In this document: positions 1-4,277 of the stretch, piece by piece
Numbering within the stretch: the first letter of the stretch is position 1
Layout: each line of letters starts with the position of its first letter
NCBI GenBank assembly: GCA_023142805.1
Contig: JAGLIU010000065.1
Coordinates: forward strand, 1 to 5,788
Direction of reading: 5' to 3'
DNA length: 5,788 nucleotides
From: Candidatus Omnitrophota bacterium
GTDB taxonomy: Bacteria > Omnitrophota > Gorgyraeia > Tantalellales > Tantalellaceae
Made by a program: the position numbers and the translations under genes
The notes under the pieces: model-generated
Told to the model about the DNA's origin: nothing
Seen by the model: only the letters and a program-made list of their open reading frames with translations
Database searches by the model: none

Positions 1-1
1 T

Positions 2-625
2 AAAAAAGTAGTTGTCATTCAGGTTAACGGGTCTTTTTTTAATGAAGACGAAAGAGTGTTTAAAAAGATGTATCTCAACAAGAATATATTTGTTGTAGAT
101 CCCGAACAGGTCCGGATCCTGGCAAAAAAGAGGTTATCGCATTTAAAGAAAATTGAGGTTAAACGTCTTTTGCCGGACACTCTTGAAATAGAAATTGTTT
201 CACGCGAACCGGTAGCTGTTTTGGACACATCAGGGGGTATCGTTATAGATTCCGAGGGTATTGTACTTGCGGTTGGGGATGTTCCCGAGAATTTGCCGAA
301 AATAAAGGGTTTAAGTTTTTTCTTCGGGAGACCGGAAAAAGGCGAAAAAATAGAGAAATCATCTTTGGATAAAGGGCTTGTGCTCATTAGGGGGCTAAAA
401 AACAAATTACAGAAAAAACATATGAAATTGATCGATTATGTTGACATTTCAGATAAAAGAAACACGATCATAGTTTTTGGGGATGTTGTAATTAAAATGG
501 GCGAAGACAGATTTTCTCTCAAAATAGAAGCTCTTAAGGAGATATTAGCTGATCCGAATGTTAAACTAAAGGATATCGGGTATATAGATCTGCGTTTTAG
601 TGAAGCGGTCATATCGGTTAAATAG
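2..625 (+). CDS. ftsQ: Cell division protein FtsQ, 3' part (5' end outside window)
   Basis: FtsQ is a bitopic inner-membrane divisome protein whose periplasmic part joins the FtsB-FtsL complex and helps control septal peptidoglycan synthesis. The frame is open from base 2, so the cytoplasmic tail and membrane helix lie upstream of the window. A GTG at 56 is in frame but falls inside the POTRA domain, so it is not the start. Of the 207 visible residues, about 1-72 form the POTRA domain, ending in the typical block IEVKRLLPDTLEIEIVSREP (51-70). The FtsQ beta domain follows, with IVIDSEGIVL (80-89) and the characteristic final strand YIDLRFSEAVISVK (194-207). There is no long tail after that strand. 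The next gene, 44 bases on, is ftsA, the usual dcw order. Family assignment rests on domain layout and gene order; FtsQ sequences diverge strongly. I see no broken motif. Confidence 0.88.
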   Translation, partial: KKVVVIQVNGSFFNEDERVFKKMYLNKNIFVVDPEQVRILAKKRLSHLKKIEVKRLLPDTLEIEIVSREPVAVLDTSGGIVIDSEGIVLAVGDVPENLPKIKGLSFFFGRPEKGEKIEKSSLDKGLVLIRGLKNKLQKKHMKLIDYVDISDKRNTIIVFGDVVIKMGEDRFSLKIEALKEILADPNVKLKDIGYIDLRFSEAVISVK

Positions 626-661
626 TTTGGAGTTATTGGGGCAGGGACATAATTTAAAAAA

Positions 662-667
662 AGGTGA
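662..667 (+). promoter_or_regulatory. Shine-Dalgarno site that sets the ftsA start at 670
   Basis: AGGTGA at 662-667 matches the anti-Shine-Dalgarno complement and ends two bases before ATG 670. A GTG in the same frame at 664 lies inside this site and has only an A-run upstream. ATG 670 is therefore the more likely start, and the GTG reading would add just two residues. Confidence 0.6.
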
Positions 668-669
668 AT

Positions 670-1722
670 ATGGGGAAAAGTTTTGCGATAATGGATACCG
701 GGAGCAAAAGTGTTACCGCTTTAGCGGTGACATGGACGCGTGGTGGAGAATATATTCTTGAGGCTTTTTGTCGTATGTCGTCACGGGGGATCGACCGGGG
801 TACGATAACGGATCTAGGGCTGGCTACGGATTGTATTTCTGACGTGTTGACCGAACTCAAAAAAAAAGCAAAAAGAGATATTCATGATGTGTATGCGGGG
901 GTGAGTTCTCCTTCAGTAAAATTGACAAAGACAGCGGGTACTATTTTACTTTCAAAGCACGGAAAAGAGATATCTGAAAGAGATGTGAAAAAATGTATCG
1001 AAGTAGCTGCCGAGATAAAGAACCCAATAAACAAAGAGGCTCTTCACAAACTTGTTAGGACTTTTACTTTAGACGGAGAAGCGGGGATTCGGGATCCTTT
1101 GAACCTTGAAGGAGTAAAACTGGAAGCGGATGTAAATGTTTTGACAATAAATTCTTCTGTTTTGTGGAATATATCGAAATGTATAGCTAACGCGGGGTTT
1201 GTTCCCGCGGGATTTGTTTTTTCGGGATTAGCGTCATCCCATAGGGTTTTAAATGAAGAAGATCGTTATAAGGGAGTGCTTCTGATGAATTTACGCAAAA
1301 GTTTAACGGAAACGATGATATTTGATAAAGGATCGTTGGATGATTGCCGCGTGTATCCCGTAGGGACAGATGATTTTTTGTTTGAAGAAAACAATGTTAT
1401 AGAAGGTGCCTTAGCAAAGTTATCAAAGAGTATAATGTCTATTTCTGAGTGGGGCAAAGTGCGAAAGATCGTGGCAGTAGGTGAAGGTGCTTTGGATGAA
1501 TGTCTTATAACAAAACTCGAGGATATATTCGCTGTACCGGTTAAACCCGGTAGATGTATCGTAAGACCTTTTGAGGATCTTCCCGCTGATAAGGGTGGAT
1601 ATGTGACAGGTCTTGGCATTTTGGATCATCTGCTTGACGAGAAGAAAACAAATAACAATATGGGAAGCATTTTTCGGGAAACTGCGCACAGAATAACGAG
1701 TTTCATAGATAAATACTTCTGA
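670..1722 (+). CDS. ftsA: FtsA-like cell division protein, short and with degenerate nucleotide motifs
   Basis: FtsA is an actin-fold ATP-binding protein that polymerises under the inner membrane, anchors FtsZ and recruits later divisome proteins. This protein has 350 residues against about 420 in E. coli. Seen in order: phosphate-1 region IMDTGSKSV (7-15); the typical RGIDRGTITDL (39-49); the 1C (SHS2-type) domain at about 75-160, with DGEAGIRDPLNLEGVKLEA (135-153); then FSGLASSHRVLNEEDR (184-199), close to the E. coli equivalent. The phosphate-2 loop, normally VDIGGGTTD-like, reads LMNLRKSLTETMIF (205-218), and the adenosine motif normally GG reads VGEGALDE (270-277). Roughly 50-60 residues expected between these loops are absent. 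The C-terminus, MGSIFRETAHRITSFIDKYF (331-350), is a plausible amphipathic membrane-targeting helix. The frame is uninterrupted, so this is not an obvious pseudogene. I infer weak or absent ATP hydrolysis. It follows ftsQ, but no ftsZ follows it. Confidence 0.85.
   Translation: MGKSFAIMDTGSKSVTALAVTWTRGGEYILEAFCRMSSRGIDRGTITDLGLATDCISDVLTELKKKAKRDIHDVYAGVSSPSVKLTKTAGTILLSKHGKEISERDVKKCIEVAAEIKNPINKEALHKLVRTFTLDGEAGIRDPLNLEGVKLEADVNVLTINSSVLWNISKCIANAGFVPAGFVFSGLASSHRVLNEEDRYKGVLLMNLRKSLTETMIFDKGSLDDCRVYPVGTDDFLFEENNVIEGALAKLSKSIMSISEWGKVRKIVAVGEGALDECLITKLEDIFAVPVKPGRCIVRPFEDLPADKGGYVTGLGILDHLLDEKKTNNNMGSIFRETAHRITSFIDKYF
1191..1222 (+). terminator. Terminator-like hairpin inside ftsA (doubtful)
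   Basis: CGCGGG (1191-1196) and CCCGCG (1204-1209) form a perfect 6-bp GC stem with a 7-base loop. A T-rich tract, TTTGTTTTTT (1213-1222), starts four bases later. The shape is that of an intrinsic terminator, but it lies within coding sequence for a repeated AGFVPAGFV segment. The codons GCG GGG TTT and GCG GGA TTT may produce it by chance. Confidence 0.2.
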
Positions 1723-1773
1723 GAATTGAATAATTTTCAGATGATCCGGGTTTCGGAAATAACGTGATCACGA

Positions 1774-1886
1774 AGGGGTTCCCCAAAATTAAACTTATAC
1801 ATAACCCATCCGAATATTTAACATTGATTATTTTCGCCGTATGAATGAAATATTTCCTGAATTTCGCGTAATTATGAGGGGTTCCC
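1774..1886 (+). repeat. Two copies of AGGGGTTCCC, 103 bases apart
   Basis: AGGGGTTCCC occurs at 1774-1783 and 1877-1886, both in the non-coding gap upstream of proC. Each is nearly self-complementary (GGG, 4-base GTTC, CCC). The second copy ends nine bases before the -35 box, a position where an activator or repressor could bind. No function is known to me. Confidence 0.4.
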
Positions 1887-1894
1887 GTTTATAT

Positions 1895-1923
1895 TTGACA
1901 TCCGTCTCTTATTATGTTAATTT
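1895..1923 (+). promoter_or_regulatory. Sigma-70-type promoter driving proC and downstream genes
   Basis: A perfect -35 box TTGACA (1895-1900) is separated by 17 bases from a -10 box TAATTT (1918-1923). TG at 1915-1916 plus one base gives an extended -10. Transcription would begin near 1930, leaving a leader of roughly 58 bases before the proC ATG. No other match of this quality was found by eye in the intergenic DNA, so the operon proC-yggT-yggU-mtnP-ileS probably starts here. Confidence 0.6.
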
Positions 1924-1933
1924 TAACCGTTAA
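1916..1933 (+). promoter_or_regulatory. Three alternating GTTAA/TTAAC half-sites over the -10 box and start point (possible operator)
   Basis: GTTAA (1916-1920), TTAAC (1923-1927) and GTTAA (1929-1933) lie side by side. The first pair is an inverted repeat with a 2-base centre; the second pair, TTAAC-C-GTTAA, has a 1-base centre. They cover the -10 box and the predicted start point, where a bound dimer would block RNA polymerase. ATTAT (1911-1915) and ATAAT (1933-1937) flank them symmetrically. AT-rich promoter DNA can produce such symmetry by chance. Confidence 0.35.
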
Positions 1934-1987
1934 TAATACTATTACGCTGTGGGAATAAAGCCTGGTACGTGTAAAAGGCAGGTTAAT

Positions 1988-2788
1988 ATGAAGAAAAACA
2001 TGTTGGGTGTTATAGGTTGTGGAAATATGGGAGGGGCCATTGTTAGAGGCCTTATCTTGAAGGGTATTATTCTTCCTGAAACAATATTGCTGAATGATAA
2101 AGAGCCCGAAAAGTCCGCTAAACTGTCAAAGGAGACCGGATGCGGTACTATGGATCTGGCGGGGATTATCGCGGTTTCGGATAAAATTGTTTTAGCGGTT
2201 AAACCTCAGGATTCAAACGCTTTGTTCGAGATTATCGGGAGCGGGCTTATTGATCAAACCGTTATTTCTATTATGGCGGGTGTAAAGATAAAGACTATTA
2301 AAAAGAAGGTAGGAAAAGACGTTTCTGTGGTCAGGGCTATGCCGAATTTGGGCGCGCTTATTTACGAAAGTATGACCGGGATAGCTTTTGGGGATAAAGA
2401 ACATGATCGTGAAGGGGTAAAAAAAATATTCAGCGGTATAGGAGATGTTGTCGAGGTTGATGAGGCTTCAATGGACGCGGTGACGGCCGTTTCCGGTTCC
2501 GGTCCCGCGTATTTTTTTTATCTGGCGAGGAGTATGATAAGAGCGGCTTTGGATATGGGGCTTGATAAAGATATCGCGGAGAGACTTGTCCGTAAGACTT
2601 TGTTCGGTGCGAGTAAGTTTCTGGTTGAGAATCCGGATGACACGGACGAGCTTATTAAGAAGGTCGCCTCTAAGGGCGGAACTACCGAAGCGGCACTTGA
2701 TGTGTTTGACGCGAAAAATTTAGAGAAGGTCATAGTGAACGCGATTGTGCGGGCGAAAGAACGATCTCGGGAATTGTCGGAGGAATAA
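1988..2788 (+). CDS. proC: Pyrroline-5-carboxylate reductase
   Basis: ProC reduces 1-pyrroline-5-carboxylate to L-proline with NAD(P)H, the last step of proline synthesis, in the cytoplasm. The product has 266 residues, the usual length. The Rossmann fold begins with VIGCGNMGGAI (8-18); an Asp at the end of beta-2 (LLND, 34-37) weakly hints at NADH use. Family motifs follow: AVKPQ (70-74), SIMAGV (94-99), VRAMPNLGALIYESMTG (115-131), AVSGSGPAYFF (167-177) and VASKGGTTEAAL (226-237). The C-terminal part is the helical dimerisation domain. ATG 1988 is chosen because it puts the Rossmann motif at the normal distance from the N-terminus and has AGG (1980-1982) five bases upstream. An in-frame GTG at 1949 would add 13 residues that do not look like the family. 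It heads the second transcription unit, with yggT one base after its stop. Confidence 0.96.
   Translation: MKKNMLGVIGCGNMGGAIVRGLILKGIILPETILLNDKEPEKSAKLSKETGCGTMDLAGIIAVSDKIVLAVKPQDSNALFEIIGSGLIDQTVISIMAGVKIKTIKKKVGKDVSVVRAMPNLGALIYESMTGIAFGDKEHDREGVKKIFSGIGDVVEVDEASMDAVTAVSGSGPAYFFYLARSMIRAALDMGLDKDIAERLVRKTLFGASKFLVENPDDTDELIKKVASKGGTTEAALDVFDAKNLEKVIVNAIVRAKERSRELSEE
2475..2519 (+). terminator. Terminator-like hairpin with T8 inside proC (possible internal terminator)
   Basis: ACGCGG (2475-2480) pairs with CCGCGT (2505-2510). After a bulged T, GAC (2482-2484) pairs with GTC (2502-2504), and further CC/GG pairing is possible in the 17-base middle. One A and then eight Ts (2512-2519) follow directly. 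This is the architecture of a Rho-independent terminator, but it lies in the codons of the conserved AVSGSGPAYFF motif, so protein constraint may explain it. Translating ribosomes would normally stop it from folding. Confidence 0.3.
2779..2783 (+). promoter_or_regulatory. Shine-Dalgarno site of the yggT-family gene
   Basis: GGAGG lies in the last codons of proC, six bases before ATG 2790. It fixes the yggT start there rather than at the in-frame GTG 2745, and it implies translational coupling with proC. Confidence 0.75.
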
Positions 2789-2789
2789 C

Positions 2790-3086
2790 ATGTTCATAAT
2801 CGGTGAAATATTCAGAAGTTTAGCTCTTTTTGTATCACTGGTGTTCAATATTATCTACTTTGTTCTGATCATCAGGATAATTCTGTCATGGGTGGGAATA
2901 GATCGTTCCAATGAGCTGGTAAATATAATATACAGGGTTACAGATCCGATATTACTGCCTTTTAAGCGACTGCCGCTTCAATTTGGGATGATGGATCTTT
3001 CTCCGATAATCGCTTTTTTAGTGTTAAGCGTTCTCCGGAGTTTTTTGGTTAACGTTCTCTATCAAATAGCGTACAGATTTGGTTGA
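2790..3086 (+). CDS. yggT: YggT-family (YlmG-like) small integral membrane protein
   Basis: This 98-residue protein has one YggT unit, whereas E. coli YggT carries two. The first hydrophobic segment is at about 10-35 and ends in the family signature RIILSWVGID (29-38). The conserved loop follows with YRVTDPILLPFKRLPL (48-63), then DLSPIIA (69-75), which leads into the second membrane segment at about 72-94. Family members sit in the cytoplasmic membrane. The chloroplast and cyanobacterial relatives (YlmG) affect nucleoid or thylakoid organisation, and genetic links to division are reported for the Gram-positive gene cluster; the biochemical role is unsettled. It starts one base after the proC stop with a GGAGG site inside proC, so the two genes are co-translated. 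A 52-base gap follows before yggU. The start at 2790 avoids a charged, non-family N-terminal extension. Confidence 0.9.
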   Translation: MFIIGEIFRSLALFVSLVFNIIYFVLIIRIILSWVGIDRSNELVNIIYRVTDPILLPFKRLPLQFGMMDLSPIIAFLVLSVLRSFLVNVLYQIAYRFG

Positions 3087-3121
3087 TAAAAACAGATAAG
3101 TTCGCGTGACGTTATTTGATC

Positions 3122-3132
3122 AAAGGTAGAGG
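3122..3132 (+). promoter_or_regulatory. Two overlapping start options for yggU
   Basis: AAAGG (3122-3126) lies six bases before TTG 3133, and AGAGG (3128-3132) lies six bases before GTG 3139. Both starts are in frame and differ by two residues. I prefer GTG 3139, because GTG is the commoner start codon. Confidence 0.45.
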
Positions 3133-3138
3133 TTGCGA

Positions 3139-3387
3139 GTGAGGCTGGAAATAAAGGTTATTCCAAAATCGTCTAGGGAAGAAATAGTAGAAAAGAATGG
3201 AATAATAAAAGTTTATGTGAAAGTACCTCCGGACAAGGGGAAAGCCAATAAGGCGGTTATAGAACTTATCGCGGAAGAATATAACGTAAAGAAAGGTGAA
3301 GTGGAAATAATCAAGGGGCAAGGGTGCAGGAATAAGGTTGTTGAAATAAAACAACGTTCAAAAGTCGGAACACGGAGAAAGAAATAA
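3139..3387 (+). CDS. yggU: DUF167 / YggU-family small protein
   Basis: The product has 82 residues from GTG 3139, or 84 from TTG 3133; the family is usually about 90-100. The hallmark is clear: VKVPPDKGKANKAVIELIAE (27-46), the P-P-x-x-G-K-A-N core, followed by VEIIKGQGCRNKVVEI (55-70), the G-x-x-x-R-x-K segment. The early strand IKVIPKSS (5-12) also fits. The fold is a small alpha/beta domain, soluble and highly basic here, and ends in a Lys/Arg-rich tail. The function of DUF167 proteins is unknown. They occur in bacteria, archaea and eukaryotes and are often encoded next to yggT, as here. The stop lies three bases before the mtnP ATG. The basic tail could suggest nucleic acid contact, but that is only inference. 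Confidence 0.9.
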   Translation: MRLEIKVIPKSSREEIVEKNGIIKVYVKVPPDKGKANKAVIELIAEEYNVKKGEVEIIKGQGCRNKVVEIKQRSKVGTRRKK

Positions 3388-3390
3388 TAT

Positions 3391-4254
3391 ATGGGAAAAA
3401 TCGGAGTAATAGGCGGAAGCGCGCTTTATGATATTGAGGGGTTGGAGGTTGTAAAAAGAGAAAAGGTGACAACACCTTTTGGATCTCCTTCTGATGACGC
3501 GGTTATCGGTAAGATGGGAAATAAAGAAATTGTTTTTATACCCCGTCATGGACGCGGACACGGGCTGCTTCCAACGCAAGTGAATTCAAGGGCCAATATT
3601 TACGCTTTAAAAGTACTGGGAGTAGACAGGGTTATATCCGTTTCCGCTGTGGGGAGTCTCAAAGAACATATCAGTCCGTTGGATGTGCTTCTCGTTGATC
3701 AATTTGTGGATAGGACGAATCAGTCCAGACCGACAACGTTTTTTGGAGATGGGATCGTGGCGCATATAGCCTTTGCGGATCCTATATGTTTAGAACTTAA
3801 GAACACTATTTTAAAAAGTAACAGTTCTCTTGGAGTAAAGATACATGACGGCGGAACTTACATAAATATGGAAGGCCCGGCGTTTTCGACAAAAGCGGAA
3901 TCGCGTTTGTACAAGAGTTGGGGTATGGATGTTATCGGGATGACAAATATGTCCGAAGCGCGTCTCGCGAGAGAAGCGGGAATGTGTTATTCAACAATGG
4001 CGATGATAACGGATTACGATTGTTGGCGTCTGGGAGAAGGGATCGAGAGCGTTTCCGTTGAAATGGTTATGGAAACTCTTACAAACAATATGGAAACGGC
4101 TAAAACAATGCTTTTGAACACGATTAAAAATATGCCGGAGAAAAGAAGCTGTGAATGTGGAGAAGCATTGCGCAACGCTATAATTACTGATAAGAAGGCT
4201 ATCCCGGCTGAAATATTTGAAAAATTAAAACCGATAATTGATGGGGTTATTTAG
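3391..4254 (+). CDS. mtnP: S-methyl-5'-thioadenosine phosphorylase
   Basis: The enzyme splits 5'-methylthioadenosine with phosphate into adenine and 5-methylthioribose-1-phosphate, clearing a by-product of polyamine synthesis and feeding methionine and purine salvage. The product has 287 residues, normal for trimeric PNP/MTAP enzymes. Motifs in order: IGVIGGSALYD (4-14), phosphate loop FIPRHGRGHGLLP (49-61), NSRANIYALK (65-74), ISVSAVGSL (82-90), DQFVDRT (103-109), TFFGDGIVAH (116-125), GGTYINMEGPAFSTKAES (154-171), IGMTNMSEARLAREAGM (182-198) and ITDYDCW (206-212). The two Asp of TDYD are the adenine-recognising pair typical of MTAP rather than hypoxanthine/guanine PNP. A Cys-x-Cys (254, 256) sits near the C-terminus, as in many MTAPs. 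ATG 3391 begins three bases after yggU. The nearest purine-rich site, GGAG (3374-3377), is rather far away, so coupling to yggU is likely. No mtnA or other salvage gene is in the window. Confidence 0.95.
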   Translation: MGKIGVIGGSALYDIEGLEVVKREKVTTPFGSPSDDAVIGKMGNKEIVFIPRHGRGHGLLPTQVNSRANIYALKVLGVDRVISVSAVGSLKEHISPLDVLLVDQFVDRTNQSRPTTFFGDGIVAHIAFADPICLELKNTILKSNSSLGVKIHDGGTYINMEGPAFSTKAESRLYKSWGMDVIGMTNMSEARLAREAGMCYSTMAMITDYDCWRLGEGIESVSVEMVMETLTNNMETAKTMLLNTIKNMPEKRSCECGEALRNAIITDKKAIPAEIFEKLKPIIDGVI

Positions 4255-4277
4255 AAGGCTTAGCGGAAAAGAAAAAT

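Larger units (their letters stand above)
1723..1987 (+). other. Non-coding gap between ftsA and proC, where ftsZ would be expected
   Basis: About 265 bases carry no convincing gene: all three forward frames have frequent stops, and I find no trace of the FtsZ tubulin-type glycine motif. It holds two perfect 10-base palindromes, CGTGATCACG (1763-1772) and GAAATATTTC (1847-1856). It also holds a short inverted pair TTCGGA (1752-1757) and TCCGAA (1809-1814), a 10-base direct repeat, and a promoter with overlapping half-sites at its downstream end. No strong intrinsic terminator for ftsA is visible here: no stem is followed by a T-run. Confidence 0.8.

Noticed and set aside
1266..1689. Reverse-strand open frames over ftsA and other genes
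   Set aside because: They lie opposite well-conserved genes, have no recognisable domains and lack convincing ribosome sites, so they are shadows.
1723..1948. A remnant of ftsZ or another gene in the gap
   Set aside because: Forward frames have many stops, and no FtsZ motif fragment could be read in any of them.
1949..1987. GTG at 1949 as an upstream start for proC
   Set aside because: It would add 13 residues with no family match. ATG 1988 has a nearby AGG and places the Rossmann motif correctly.
2745..2789. GTG at 2745 as the yggT start
   Set aside because: It overlaps proC by 44 bases and gives a polar N-terminus. GGAGG is well placed for ATG 2790.
3037..3050. CTCCGGAG followed by a T-run in yggT as a terminator
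   Set aside because: The palindrome has no loop, so no hairpin of useful size can form.
3083..3117. A promoter between yggT and yggU (TTGATA, TTATTT)
   Set aside because: The boxes are 23 bases apart, too far for sigma-70, and no other -10 match is near.
4217..4245. A promoter just before ileS (TTGAAA in the end of mtnP)
   Set aside because: No acceptable -10 box at 16-18 bases, and the gene gap is only 23 bases.
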